From Physcomitrium patens (Eukaryota > Streptophyta > Bryopsida > Funariales > Funariaceae): a DNA stretch of 64,000 nt. The position numbers were made by a program, and so were the translations under genes. The notes beneath the pieces were generated by a model. The model saw only the letters and a program-made list of their open reading frames with translations, was not told the DNA's origin and did not search any database. The stretch covers positions 6,720,098-6,784,097 of the forward strand of contig NC_037261.1 in NCBI RefSeq assembly GCF_000002425.4, written 5' to 3'. Of the stretch, positions 11,701 to 23,939 are shown in pieces (within the stretch, counting starts at the first letter, position 1; the number at the start of each line of letters is the position of its first letter).

Positions 11701-12207
11701 AGCTTCAATTACAATCCGCTCAAGAATCCTACAAGGCGTCTGCAGATAGATTTCGAAATCAAGCACCTACTTTCAAAATTAGAGATAAAGCATGGCTTCT
11801 TTGACAGAATATCAAGACCAAGTGACCATGTGATAAGTTGGACTATCGAAGTTTGGGACCATTTATCATCCAGAAGCAAATCAATTCAGTGGCATACCGT
11901 CTAGAATTATCGGCTTCTATGAAGGTATATCCATGTTTCTCTGTTAAAGCCTTATCGAGAGTCATCTTTTTTTGGAAGAGTACAATGTCCGCCACCTAGT
12001 ATTAAGATCGAGAACCACGAGGAATATGAGGTTGAAAAGGTACTAGATTCACGGCGAAGGTGGAACAAGTTGGAATAACTTGTGCATTGGTACGGCTACG
12101 ATATTAATGAGTGAACGTGGGAGCCAGCTGAAAATCTCGCCAATGCGCCGCAAAAGGTACAGGAGTTTCATCAACAACATCTTCATAAACCTAAGCCGGT
12201 TCGATGA
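8745..12207 (+). pseudogene. pol: A1 pol: protease, RT, RNase H, integrase, chromodomain
   Basis: The frame opens at ATG 8745 (open upstream to 8697). Protease has the intact catalytic LLDSGASACFLD (about 8865-8900). RT has VDYRGLNK and YLDD (9879-9890). RNase H follows at about 10236-10700. Integrase has an HHCC zinc motif (about 10935-11090) and a D,D,E core (FVMVDQ, VSDRGTQF, QTERMNQ). The chromodomain is at about 12010-12190 (EYEVEKVLDSRRRW, LVHWYGYDINE, TWEPAENL). In-frame stops lie at 9006, 10233, 10404, 10563, 10746, 10935, 11118 and 11802. A frameshift after 11804 puts the chromodomain in another frame with stops at 12076 and 12112. The natural end is TGA 12205-12207. Confidence 0.9.
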
Positions 12208-12365
12208 TAGCTTCTTTCTGAAGCTTGTTCACCCAAGAATATAAGAAAGGGGGAGAGCACCACCAAAATTCGTAGTTGATGTAGTTATTTTCTCCAAGAT
12301 AAAATAGAACTTTTTTAGTAGCCATAGTTTGGTCTTCTGATATAGATAGCCAAGAGATAGATACT

Positions 12366-12695
12366 ATGCCAGTCAGATTATCTCAACCGACTAGTTCACG
12401 AAGGCAACCCCGAGATAAAGAACTGCCTACACCACGACAACAACGAAGGATATTGAGTAACCGATCACTGGAGATTGTATTTGAGTCCGAGCCTGCTTAC
12501 GATGGTCAGCCAGAAGGCGTGTTTGCAGGACAATTTCATAATGAGGACACGGAAGTTCATGCTTGGTCAGAAGTTGAAGGAGTGGGCTTCTACTGTTGGC
12601 TTCAAGGGCCGATGAACCACTTACCTCGTGAACAACAGTTGGAGTTTATAGCAGACGTTATGCGACAGATCTTCATTTTCTTGCATTGGTATTGA
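12366..12695 (+). CDS. Extra ORF of unknown function between pol and 3' LTR in A1
   Basis: An ATG-started, uninterrupted 109-codon sense ORF, 158 bp after the pol stop and about 30 bp before the polypurine tract. I recognise no family. The N-terminal third is rich in Arg, Gln, Pro and Ser; the middle is acidic; the C-terminus (REQQLEFIADVMRQIFIFL) looks amphipathic. There is no clear signal peptide or transmembrane pair, so an envelope protein is not indicated. A2 has no equivalent: its 3' LTR starts about 95 bp after the pol end. It could be an accessory gene, a captured host exon or a chance ORF. Expression is unproven. Confidence 0.4.
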   Translation: MPVRLSQPTSSRRQPRDKELPTPRQQRRILSNRSLEIVFESEPAYDGQPEGVFAGQFHNEDTEVHAWSEVEGVGFYCWLQGPMNHLPREQQLEFIADVMRQIFIFLHWY

Positions 12696-12727
12696 TCAAC
12701 AACATTGCTTCTCAGAGACCTCGAAGC

Positions 12728-12742
12728 TAAAGGAGGGGGTGA
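12728..12742 (+). other. A1 polypurine tract
   Basis: The purine-rich AAAGGAGGGGGTGA lies directly before the 3' LTR. This is the usual plus-strand primer position in LTR retrotransposons. A2 has the comparable AGAAAGAAAGA at the same place. Confidence 0.85.
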
Positions 12743-13134
12743 TGTTAGGGACATAATCCTTAGAACCTTCTAGAGACAAGTTTCTAGAACCTTCTAGAAG
12801 CAAGTCTTTGAAACCTTCTAGAAGCTTCTTAGTTGGCAGAAGATATTAAGGACATAGTCTTTAGAACCTTCTAGAGATAAGTTTCTAGAACCTTCTAGAA
12901 GCAAGTCTCTAGAACCTTCTAGAAGCTTCCTAGTTGGTAGAAGTTGCTTGAGAAGCTTCCTAAATAGAAGTATATATTGGAATCGAGAGTGAAGAGTTCT
13001 TCAGTCTCGACAACACATCTCTTGGAGTTCTAGCTCACCTCTCTAGTGTTGTTCTTATCTGATTAATCTAATTCTTACCAGTTCTTCTTGAACTTCTTGT
13101 TAGATCTCGAGTCTATATTTCAGTGTCCGTGACA
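12743..13134 (+). repeat. A1 3' LTR (392 bp)
   Basis: Starts TGTTAGGGACATAATCC and ends GTGTCCGTGACA. It preserves more intact heat-shock elements than the 5' copy: four-block HSEs at 12782-12799, 12883-12900 and 12912-12929. It also has a TATA box (12971-12977) and the unmutated predicted RNA 5' end (13003-13013). Most differences from the 5' LTR are transitions. Confidence 0.95.
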
Positions 13135-14990
13135 AGTGCAATAATTTGTCGTGCTAGAAGTTAGGAGGATCATGTAGAAGCTTTGTCAGTATATGCATAT
13201 ATTGCTAAAAGCCAACATGAAGCTTTAATGAAAGAAAAGAAGAAAGAAAATTTTGATAATAAAAAATAAAGAAATTCTTCTAAGATACAAACTCGAGGAG
13301 ATAAGGCTCGTGCAACGGCTTCACAAGAATTGCCTACAAAATATATTTCAACAGTATTAGAAGAAAAAATAAAGGAGATGAAAGATAAAGATAAATTGAC
13401 AACTTATAAATTGCTCTCTGATATTGAAGCGGCAGCAGATTTAAAAGAAATGCTTGAAAAACATGTGCTCAATGCTAAGGTTGAGTTTACATTAAAAGAG
13501 ATTTTAGAAATTGCCAAGAAAGAATTTAATGATGTCATTATTGATAGTATTAAATAAAAGAGGCAATTAATAGGAGAAGCTGGATTGAATCATACTATTG
13601 ATGTATTTTTATATGAGGATAAAGAAGATGTATTTGATAATTGTTACAAACAATCAGTAAATAAAGATAGGAGTCATAATCAAAGAGTATGTTTTGATGA
13701 TTAAGGTAATAAAGATAGAGAAGTTTTAAGTCATTATATTTAGAAGAATTGGGCTATAGCAACTATAAAGGCACTAATGAAGGTTGAAAAAATAGATGAG
13801 CCAGTTGTTACTTTGATTGATCATGATTCAAAGATAAACCTTAAATCTAAGGATCTTTATATGAAGCAAAGGTGGCCAATTGATATGGAGTATGGATGGA
13901 TAATACAGGTAGCCAATAATATACAAGATGAATTATATAGTACTTGCCCAGATGTAAAAATTTGGATTGATAATGTTGCAATAGAGTAAAATTTCTTTGT
14001 TCAAGATGTAACAACTTATCCTCTTATATTGGGGCAATTATATATTATTGCAACTTGGATGGAAACAAAGGTACTTGATGATGGTTTAACTTATGTACAA
14101 ATTCATAGTAAAGATGGCAAGAAGGTAGTACAATTTTTGATTGTGCCTCCAAATCATAAGTGGAATTGAGACAAATTGAGAGAAAATCTATTATCAAAGG
14201 TTGTTGAAGAATTTAAGGATTTTGAAAAAGTACCACTGTAAAGCAAGATTATGGAGGTACTGAAGAGGAGGTACTAAAGAAGAGGTTCTCTCGTAAGATG
14301 TAGGTGGCTTTGATTTAAGTTTTATTGGTATTTTTGAAAATAGAAGTATTTTATATAAAAAATTAAAGATTTAAAACAAAGAAAAAGAAAAAGAATATAT
14401 AATATTGAAAGAAAGTTATATAACTTAGAAACTTTAGAAGATGATGTAAAGATTTTAAGAATTTATGAAGAAAATGGATTGGATGATCCTTTGGAGTTAA
14501 TTACATCTATTGGATTAGGAGATAATGATAAGATTGTAGAAATACATTCAAGAGAGGTTTATACTATTCTTGAATCTTTTTAAACACTAAAAGTTATTTT
14601 CAAGTTAAAATGTAAAACAATAGACAAGAAGGTAAAACCTATTACTGAATCTTTATCAAAAGATTCTATAGAATAAATAAAAGAAGCATCAAAAGAAAAA
14701 AAAAAAAACTTAAGAGATCCAAAGAATATTGGAAATCAATTTACAAGAGAGACTTTTGAAGAAATAAAGATTGGATATGATGGTTCTTTATTACCAATAG
14801 AAATTGAATATTTTAAAAAAATACTTAAAAAATAAAGTAAATCATTTCTTTTTGGACCTCATGAAATAGGATGTGTGGATCCTAATATTGCTGCTCCTAT
14901 AATTATCTTCACAATACAGCATGTACCTTGGAATTTAAGGCCAATTCATGTGCTAAGGACACATTCAATCATAAATTGAGTTCCAAAAAG
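13135..14990 (+). pseudogene. Element B gag end, protease and start of RT (continuation)
   Basis: Continues the reading frame broken at 7041. Open pieces are 13330-13557 (Lys/Glu-rich) and 13777-13989. The latter has a retropepsin-like LIDHDSKINL, where the expected Gly of the D-x-G motif is Asp. It is followed by FFVQDVTTYPLILGQ and VLDDGLTYVQI, typical of the protease-to-RT linker of one Ty3/gypsy group. At about 14760-14970 comes a stretch resembling the RT N-terminus (FGPHEIGCVDP). Similarity ends near 14990, so most of RT, RNase H and integrase are missing. Many stops; a fossil. Confidence 0.7.
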
Positions 14991-15310
14991 CATTGACAGA
15001 TACCTTTTCAAAATAATATTGTATAAAATTTAGAATACTTGAATCAATTTTAGCACTGCATAATAGCCAATCAAAGAATCCAATAGTTATTCAAACTTTA
15101 TAATGCTAATATTAAACAACATTGCAATGGAGATCAAGTACCAATAGAATTCAAGCTTGCAACATAGTAATTGAATTGACAGCAATCTTTGATAATACAA
15201 TGCCACTCCAAACCATGAGCAGCTTTACTAGCCTAACTATTGTCATACTAGAAAGTGGTATAATATGTAAAAATAATATAAAGTTTTATAAAAACTTGAT
15301 TTATAATAAA
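14991..15310. other. Unassigned AT-rich DNA after element B
   Basis: No coding similarity was recognised. It may hold further decayed element B or C sequence that I cannot identify by eye. Confidence 0.5.
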
Positions 15311-15317
15311 AAATTAC

Positions 15318-15331
15318 ATATATATATATAT

Positions 15332-15370
<39 letters not shown>

Positions 15371-15400
15371 TATTTATATATATAATATGTCAAGATAAGT
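15318..15400. repeat. Microsatellite (TA)n/(TTTA)n
   Basis: TATATATATA is followed by about a dozen TTTA units and then TATATATA. A simple sequence repeat. Confidence 0.9.
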
Positions 15401-15522
15401 TGATATAAACTTAAGATAGAATGATATAATGCTAAAGTAAAGAATTATGGACTAAAATAAAGTGACATAGGCTAGTGTTGACTTTTGGACCACTTTTTTC
15501 TTCTCTTTTGCTTAGGCTTGGT

Positions 15523-15900
15523 CTTTTTAGGAATAACCAACTATTCTTTAGGATTTTTCTTTGAATTTTTTTTTATAATATATTTTGAACTTAGATTTGA
15601 AATTTTGAAGAATTATTTCTGTCTTTATAAGCTTTTTGAAAAGCTCTCACTAGCTCTAAGAGGAATTAGTATAAATCAGCAATGTCTTTTTGAATTAAAA
15701 AAAGTACTAACTATTCTTCAAGGTTTTTCTTAGGAGGTTTTTTTCATAGTATATCTTTGAATTTGGATTTGAGATTTTATAGTTTCATTTTAATCTTCAT
15801 AAGCTTTTCAAAAAAAAAATCATTTTCTTCAAGAAGAATTAGTATGAAGCTATATTGCCATTTTTTTATTAAAAAGAATCAGATGTCTTATATTAACGTG
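15523..15900 (+). repeat. Imperfect tandem duplication of about 190 bp
   Basis: Two neighbouring copies (about 15523-15715 and 15716-15900) share the same order of blocks: 'aactattctt', a long T run before 'ataatatattttgaa' (or 'atagtatatctttgaa'), 'gatttgaaattttgaag', 'cttcataagctttt' and 'agaattagtat'. No coding function is evident. Confidence 0.65.
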
Positions 15901-16465
15901 ATCCATGGCTTTGTTTTCTCATAAAGTATGTTATAGAAAATTTTAAGAAGTGAGTTTTAATGTACATATGTAAGAATTGAATAGCTTTCCGAAGTTCCAT
16001 CATGTGCTCAAATCTAATGAAGTATGGAGCTATAACATCCATTTGTATGAAGAAGTGGTGTCAAATGCCACATACTGTTAAGAAATACCATGTGCAAATG
16101 AAGTGGTGGATTTTAATTGAATAAATGACAATATTTGACTATATCTAATTGCAGCCAAAAATCTTAAGTTTTTTTGAAGCAAAAATTTTCATCTGCAATA
16201 TTATACATGAATCTCCTACTCTTGCCTTATACAATCACAATCATTGCACCTCCATCTACGAAAATTAAAAAATTAAAAAAATAAAAAACAGACCATAACA
16301 CACAATAGCTAGTGCCCTTGTTCCAAAAACATTAGAGTCATATACCATATAAGAAAATAAGGAGTGAGAGAATGAGGCCTAAGGCATATTTTATTGGACT
16401 TTGGCAACTCTTCCCTGGGAATTCAGAATAGTATTTATGTTTTGAGAAATCATAAAAGGTAAAGA

Positions 16466-16496
<31 letters not shown>

Positions 16497-17740
16497 CTTT
16501 CTTTCTTTTTTATTTTTTTTCTCCTTCTATTTATTTCATTTTTTTTCTCCATTTTTTTTCTATGCAATTGATTCATTCTATTTTATTTGTATAAAACTAC
16601 TAATGTGTTTCTTCTTGCTTTTTCTTTTTTCTTTTTTTAGAGACTATTTTGAATTAAGGATTCAACCTTAATTCTCTATCATAATCAAAAAATCAAAGAT
16701 CATAAAACCTAATTCTACTATTATCATTCTAATCTCTATTTATTTAAAAATTTCTACATTAATCATCATATATTATGATTTTAAGCATCATAATTGCATT
16801 TTTTGTACTAAACACGTAAGTTAGTCAAGTTGATTATTTAGAGTAATAAATTCAAAACCAGCACCCCTACACACATTGGTACCTCCAAAGAATAAAAAAA
16901 AACTCAATAGTAATAAAAAATAGAATGTGATTTTTACATAGAGCTATTCACACTACCATAGAAAAAACACCACCTACATCTCTACCTAAGTTGGAGCTCT
17001 CTAATAGCACAAACAAAGAGGAGAAAAAAAATAAAATAAAATAAAATAAAATAAAAATAATCCAAGATTTCTCAAATTCCTATAATCAATGAGGCCTTCA
17101 AAGTTCAAAGATAACCTCTCTCTTTTTTCCTTCTTTTATCTTTTCTTTTATTCTTTTTTTTTTCTTTTTTTTCCTTCTTTCTACTTTTTTTTTTGATTTT
17201 TTTAAGAACTAATAAAAAATATTATATTTTTTATTTTTTATTTTTCGAATAAATTTGAATCAATAATTCTTTTATAGATCTCTATTTTAATTAAAAAATC
17301 AATAATAAAATTTCCATTATTGGATTTTTTTAATATTAAATTATTTAAAAAATATATTTATTTTAAAAATCCAACTTAAGGAATTCTATCTAAGGTTTTA
17401 TTTCCACAACTAACAGTCTATTTTTTTTATTTATCTAGAATTTTACTAATAATTTATTAATTTTGTGATTTTAAGCACCATAAGTATATTTTTTGTATTA
17501 AACATACAAATGAATCAATTTTGTGACTCACAACTTTGTCATTTTAATCCATGTTGCAAGCAAAGTATTAGACTTTAGCAACATGTATGGTAGCTAAATA
17601 TTATTGTATTGTAATAAGGATATTATGTTAAAAAGAACAAAATAAAAATAAAAATAAAAATAAAAAAAATTATATTATAAAAGAGCTTAATTAAAAATAT
17701 TATAGAAAATTACCTTAAAAACTTTTAATAAAAAGAACTT
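15901..17740. other. AT-rich DNA with microsatellites, no gene seen
   Basis: Contains (TTA)n at about 16467-16495, T/C-rich tracts at about 16495-16565 and 17110-17190, and (AAAAT)n at about 17028-17058 and 17640-17665. No protein similarity was recognised on either strand. Confidence 0.6.
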
Positions 17741-18160
17741 GATGAATGCAAATAAACAAGTGAGATATTTTTTAATAAAAATATATGTTTAAAAAGAAAC
17801 TCAAATGGTTATTGCTAAAAGACAAAAAAAACTAAAGATCCTTGAAATTAGACTAGAAGTAAGAAAAGAGTTGACAAGAGTAAGGAAGACCTCACTCTTG
17901 TTTTTATATATACTATCTAGCTAGGAGTTATGTGGCAACATTCTATAGGATCTCCAACACATGTTTAACTTGCAAATTAAGTTTTTTATATGTGTACCAA
18001 ATATCTAACTCATACTAAAAATCACCAACATGTGTAATACGTGGTTAATTTATTGGCTAAATTTTTAACCTATCAACCACTTATGAACATATATAAAGGT
18101 GAAACCACCTCTATAAAGCTTCTAAAAATCTTTTTTTATAAGATATTATCAAATTTATCT
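17740..18160 (-). repeat. Solo or truncated A4-type LTR, minus strand (edges approximate)
   Basis: Its reverse complement matches the A4 LTR (59207-59763) over the blocks 'ggagatcctatagaatg', 'ctagatagtatatata', 'caagagtgag', 'tactcttgtcaa' and 'tctagtctaatttcaagg'. It has the same TATA box and a dyad (ACAAGAGT 17874-17881 and ACTCTTGT 17894-17901, plus coordinates). No internal region lies on either side, so it is a solo LTR or a fragment. Confidence 0.65.
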
Positions 18161-18799
18161 TGAAAGCATATAAGAGAGAGATTCTTTGAGCATTGATTTT
18201 AAGTGCTTTGTTTTTATAATAACTTTGAGAGAGCTTTGCAAAGTCAGCATTATTTTGGAAAGACTTTAGTTTCTTAGAAATAAAAAATATTCATAATTTA
18301 GAGCATTGTGTCAAATTTGTAGTAGATCTATAATTGAAATTTTTCAGATTTATAATTATAGTTGTGATAAATGTGTGTTATAAGTTTAAGCTTGATTAAA
18401 TAGTTAATTTTATAGTTATCATAATTTAATTGGATTGTGGTCTTTGAAATTGGAGTTTAAAAGATCAATGAGATTTTCTAAGATTTACAAGAATCTATTA
18501 ATTAAATAAAATAAATATGTAAGTATTAATAGAAAATTTAATTTTTTAAAACTAAGAAATTTTTTAAAAAATAAAATAGTGATATTAAGTAATATTGGTG
18601 CTAAAAGATTGGTATCAATGTTGGAATAAAATGCTGATTGATATTTAAATAAATTAAGAGTTTTATATCCTATTTGATAAGATTGATCATCTTCAATTTG
18701 TTTTTACTCTTTTTCAACTAAGTAATTGAGAGATGATTATATTTTAAGTCAAAATTATGTCAAGTAAATTATTAATAGTTAAAATTTTAATTTTCTAAA

Positions 18800-19360
18800 A
18801 TAAAATAAAATAATTTAATATAATATAATATAATATAATTTGGTAAAAATCTCATTAAATTTTTTATTAGGTTATAATTAGAATTTGATTAAAATTTAAT
18901 TAGAATTATCATTTAAGATTTATGATTTGATTAAGATTTAAGATATAAGATTTAGGATTTAATAAAATTTGATTGAATATGCATATAAAGTTTAAGATTT
19001 AAGTAGGATTTAGGATTTAAAATTTAATTAAGATTTGATTAGGATATAATTAAGATTTTAGATTTATGATTTGAATTTGGTTTGGTTAAAATTTGATTAA
19101 GATTTAATTATAATTTTATTAAATTTTTATAATAATTTAATTAAAATTTGATTAAAATTAGGATTTAGAATTTAGATTTAATTATGATTTAAGATATATT
19201 TATAATTTTATTAGATTTGATAAAGATCTGGTAGATATTTTTAAAATTTTTAATTATATTTTAATTAAAATTTCATTGAAATTTAATTAAATTTTATTAA
19301 ATATTTTTTAAAGATTATTTTAAAATTAATTAAAATATAATAAGATTTATCTAGGATTTT
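18800..19360. repeat. Degenerate repeat field of GATTTAA/AATTTGATTAA-like units
   Basis: About 500 bp built from short variants of 'gatttaggattt', 'gatttaagat' and 'aatttgattaagattt', preceded by (TATAA)n near 18815-18838. It is reminiscent of a diverged minisatellite or of heptads distantly like TTTAGGG. No coding potential. Confidence 0.6.
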
Positions 19361-20283
19361 TTAAGTTTGATAAAATGTACTTAAGATAATTGTAAGTTTA
19401 CTTGAATTTTTCAAAGATGTCAAAAGTTGTTTTTAAATACTTTATGCATTATTTTGGATTATTAATCAAAATTCAAGGTAAGTACAAATTCTTCTACAAT
19501 CAAATGTTTTGTACATTCTTAAATTAATTTTTACATAACATACTAATATGATCTTTGTTATATAGTTAGAAGTTTTGTCTTTGCTACATTTTTTTAATTA
19601 ATTTTTCTAAATATGGTTATAAATACTTCTAAAGGTAAATTTAGTTCATATAAGAGTTTTGAATATTTTTTCATCAAAAGTATAAATCAAGAGAGAGCAC
19701 TTCCAAATAGAAGCATGCCTATGAATTCAACTTGAGTAAATCCATTAGAATATTGAAAAGAATATAATCTTTGATATAGCTTGAATTGTTGTAAAAATCT
19801 TCAAAATTTTAATCTTTTTCTATTAAATATTTTTTAGAATATTAATCCTTATATTTTTTATACTTATAATAACAAAATTCCTTGGATTTAATTATGAAAT
19901 TTTTCTAATTGTATCTTTCAATTACATAATTTTTTGGCACAAACATTGAATTATATTATTGAATTCTTTCCTAAATATAAAAATAATATCTCTATAATTG
20001 ATATTAATAATATGTGAGATTTTTATTCTAATTTGTAAAGATTTATAATAGTTATAAATCTATTCTTATTTTTACCAAGTATAGCATTTATAATTTCTTA
20101 TTTTATTTTTATTATAAATAATTTTAACAAATCTATGATTCAAATTATAAGAAAGTAATCCACAAACTTCAATATCAAATTAAAATTTCTATAAAACTAA
20201 ATAGTTTACTTTTTAATAAGAAAAAATTAATATTAAAAATATATTAATTTAAAAATAGATAGTCTAATATTGTATTATATGAA
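19361..20283. other. AT-rich DNA upstream of A2; 5' LTR not found
   Basis: No LTR, TATA/dyad core or primer-binding site like that of A1 can be seen here. A2 therefore appears truncated in its leader near 20284. Confidence 0.55.
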
Positions 20284-20408
20284 GCCTTGCTTAAAAATGT
20301 ACTTAGCACTTAGTTATGAAAGATAAGGCATTTAAGTACTTAAGAAGTTGTAGAGTACTTTCTTTTAAACTGGTATTATTTAGAAATTTTTTTCTTTTTT
20401 CTCTTAGG

Positions 20409-21347
20409 ATGGCTCGAGGTAAAGATATAAGTATGGTTGAATCTCTCAAGTCCAAGTTAGATATTATTATAAACATGCTAAATGCTTTATTCTATAGTAC
20501 TATTAAAATTGAAGGATTTTTTACAAGATTTTATGGTGATGCAAAACTTGGAATAACTGAGCTTATGATGCAACTACTTTCTTGAGCTTTTACATTCAAA
20601 GAGGTAATAGCACCTATACTTCAATAAGAAAATTTATCCATTCAACAACATAAAGAGCCTTAGATTAGTCTTTCAAAAAAAATTGATTGTATCTACTCCA
20701 AATTTTAAGGATTTGTTAATCAAATTTGATTGGTAATGTTTTTGCAATCTAAGTACTATCAATAAAAAAAAATCACGAATTGATTTAGTTGGAACCTTGC
20801 TTAAAGGTTAAGTCTTATGTTAATTTTTTCTTTTATTTGAAAAGAGATCTCCAACCTTGAACAACTTTGAAGCTTTTTTAAAAATACTTGTGGAGGCATT
20901 TGAAAAACATGACAAGGCTTAATGGGTGACAACAAAGATTTGCCCATTACATCAAAGATCATACTTTGCATTCATTTATGCATCTAATTTTAGGCAATTG
21001 GCTTATGACATCAATTACGGTGAACAAGCTCTTGTAAGCCAATTCTATTGGAGACTAAGGGATGATGTGAAAGACCTATTATTATCATAAACTTGTGGCA
21101 CTGAATATTTGTATTCTATTACTACAAATATATTACTTCCATAGTTTGAAATTGAAGATATGCAAATTGATGCAATATGATTTAAACTTCCTATAGCATA
21201 AGAAAAGAAGCATCAATTTGAACAAGATTAATGCTTGTATTTTAATAAAAAAAATACCACAAATCTAAAAATTATCCAAAAAAACAACTTACAACGAAGA
21301 CTAGGAGTGTAATTGTTCAAAAAAATAAAGAGGCCCAACTACAATAA
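20409..21347 (+). pseudogene. gag: A2 gag remnant
   Basis: The ATG at 20409 begins MARGKDISMVESLKSKLD, matching the A1 gag N-terminus. The frame is open to 20585 and then broken. Recognisable pieces include the FRQLACDIN-like 'aattggcttatgacatc' (about 20993-21015), a WGLRDDVKDLLL equivalent (about 21050-21085) and a ruined zinc knuckle (about 21230-21270). It ends at TAA 21345-21347, where A1 has its terminal TAG. Confidence 0.75.
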
Positions 21348-21352
21348 AGACT

Positions 21353-23896
21353 ATGCAATTAGAAATTTTAACACCTCAAATTCATCAAGGTTCATTTTTT
21401 TGTTCAATTTGGTTGTTGTTTTATTATATCTTTATTTCTCAGCCTACAAAAACTTCAAAAAAATATCTTATTAGATTCAAGAGCATCTGCTTGTTTTTTA
21501 GATAAGGAGTTTTTTAAATTTCATAAAATTTTTCTACTACAAAAATCAAAACCTATACATATAAAAATAATAGATGATCAATCTTTATTTTTAAATAATA
21601 TTAATTATAAAATTATACTACAATAAATATCATTTGAAGGTTATAGTAGCAAAATAATATTCAATATTATTAAAATCTCATTCAATTCTATTATTCTAGG
21701 ATTTTTGTAGTTAAAAAGATATAATCCATTCATAGATTAGAGGCTTCAAAAGGTTGAATTTTTTATAGAATTTCTTTGGGTAAAACCTATTAAGAAGTTA
21801 TCAATAATAAAATTCTTATTTCTTGAAGCAAAAGCTTTTGTGAAGATAGCTAAGAAAGAAATGCCATTTGTCATTTATGCAACTCCAGCTTGTGAAGAAG
21901 CAAGCTCATTAATAGCTATTCTAGAGCAATATAAGGAATTTTAAATTATCTTAAAAAAAAAATGCTAATATATTGCTCAAGCATCGAGTATATGATTTTA
22001 CTATTAATCTTCAAGAATGACCTCAAGTACCATTTGATCCAATCTACAACCTATCGCAAAATGAACTTTTAGTAGTAAAGAATTAAATTAACAAAAACTC
22101 TTGAAAAGAAATTTATTTAATATTTCAAATCTTGAATAAGAGCACTAATATTTTTTATGAAGAAAAAATATGAATCTTTGCAAATGTGTGTTGATTATTA
22201 CAACTTTAACTAAATAATGGTGAAGAATTGTTGTCTATTACCATTGATATCAAGGCTTTTAGAACAACTCTATTATGCCTAGATTGACATCAAAATAGAT
22301 CTCCATAGAATATATAATTTGGTATAAATTAAAAAAAGAAATATATAAAAGATAATATTTTAGATAAGGTATGGATATTTTGAATATAATGTCATATCTT
22401 TTGGATTGACAAATACTCTTGCTATATTCTAGCATTTGATGAATGATGTTTTTCGAAAGTTCTTGAATGAGTTTGTTGTCTATTATCTTGATGATATTTT
22501 AATCTACTCAAAGACTTATATAGAACATAAAAAAACATAGAAATATTAGTCTTGTATATATTACAAGATGTAGGATTATATGCCAAATTGAAGAAATATG
22601 TATTCTATGAGCTAAAAGAAGATTTTCTTGGATATATTATATGTAATGAAGGCCTATTGGTGAAACCGACAAAAATTCAAGTTGTAGCAATATAGGCAAT
22701 TTCAAAAACAATATAGAATGTATAATGTTTCTTTAAATTTGTTAATTTCTATTAGGTACTTATCAATAATTATTCCCAAATTCTTGTTCTTTTCACTTGA
22801 TTGACATCCAAAGACAAATTCAAATGGGAACCTCAAGCACAAAAGACTTTTCAAGATTTAAAGACAACTTTTACTATAGTTTCTAATCTTTAAAAAGGCC
22901 TTTTATTTGGAAATTGGTGCTTCCAACTTTATATTAGAAGCTATACTATTATAAATGGAAAAGGATAGAAAACTCTACCTAGTTACATTTTATTCTAAAA
23001 AGCTTTTAGTTATAAAATTTAATTTTGAGATTCACAATAAAGTTTTTCTTGCAATTGAAGACTCTTTTCAAAAATGGCATCACTCATTGGAAGGCACTAC
23101 ACATCATGTGACTATATATATAGATCACAAAAAATTAAAGTATTTCATGTTAGCTTGGATTTTGAATTGTTGCAAAGCTCATTGGAGTATATTATTATCT
23201 TGTTTTGATTTTGTAATTACATAGCAACTAAAAAAGCAACAAGAATTATTAGATGCTTTATTAAAGAGATTACATCTTTTTCCAAAGGTTAAAAAAATAG
23301 TATTTGATTAGCAATATAATACTCTCTTGAAGCCAGAACAATTTTATCTTTGTATTATTTCTATGATTATACATATTGATTCAATTTTACTTAAATAAAT
23401 TTATACAAAATGAACTAAGGATTTATTAATTTTTAATATCAAGTAACATCCTAGCAAAGAAAAGTTTAAGTTTAAAAAAAATCTTTTATATTTTGAAGAT
23501 TGTTTATATATTTTAGAAAGACTAATCCAACTTTGCATTCTTCAATTTTTTCATGATTTTTTGCTACATGACATTTTGAATTTAATAAAATATTAGAGCT
23601 TATTTCTTGAGATTTTTGGTAACTTCAAATGTGAAAGACCATGAAGGATACCATTTTCTTATGTGACATCTATTCAAGTTCTAAGAATTCTTGACATCAT
23701 TCTTATAGATTTCTATAGCCATTACCAATTTTGAAACAACCATGGTCTTTAATAACAATGGATTTCATTGTTGATCTGTAACCATCAGCTACATTTGATG
23801 CTATATATATTATTACGGATTGACTTGTAAAGATGGCACATTTTGTCCTATGCAAAAAGATAATTTTTGAAGAAGAAATGGCAAGGCCCTTTTTTG

Positions 23897-23939
<43 letters not shown>

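Larger units (their letters stand above)
7042..13134 (+). mobile_element. A1: complete Ty3/gypsy chromovirus, 6,093 bp
   Basis: Both LTRs are 392 bp, begin with TG and end with CA, and differ at about 14 positions by my count (roughly 96% identical). Flanking 5-bp target duplications are ACTGC (7037-7041) and AGTGC (13135-13139), with one mismatch. Internal order is leader, gag with zinc knuckle, protease, reverse transcriptase, RNase H, integrase, chromodomain, an extra ORF and a polypurine tract. This order and the chromodomain identify a chromovirus. Coding regions carry about a dozen stops, most explained by a single C-to-T change of CAG, CAA or CGA, so this copy is dead, but it is the best preserved of the A family here. 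Confidence 0.95.

Noticed and set aside
12366-12695. Envelope gene of a retrovirus-like element
   Set aside because: No signal peptide, fusion peptide or transmembrane anchor is visible; only an ORF of unknown function is called.
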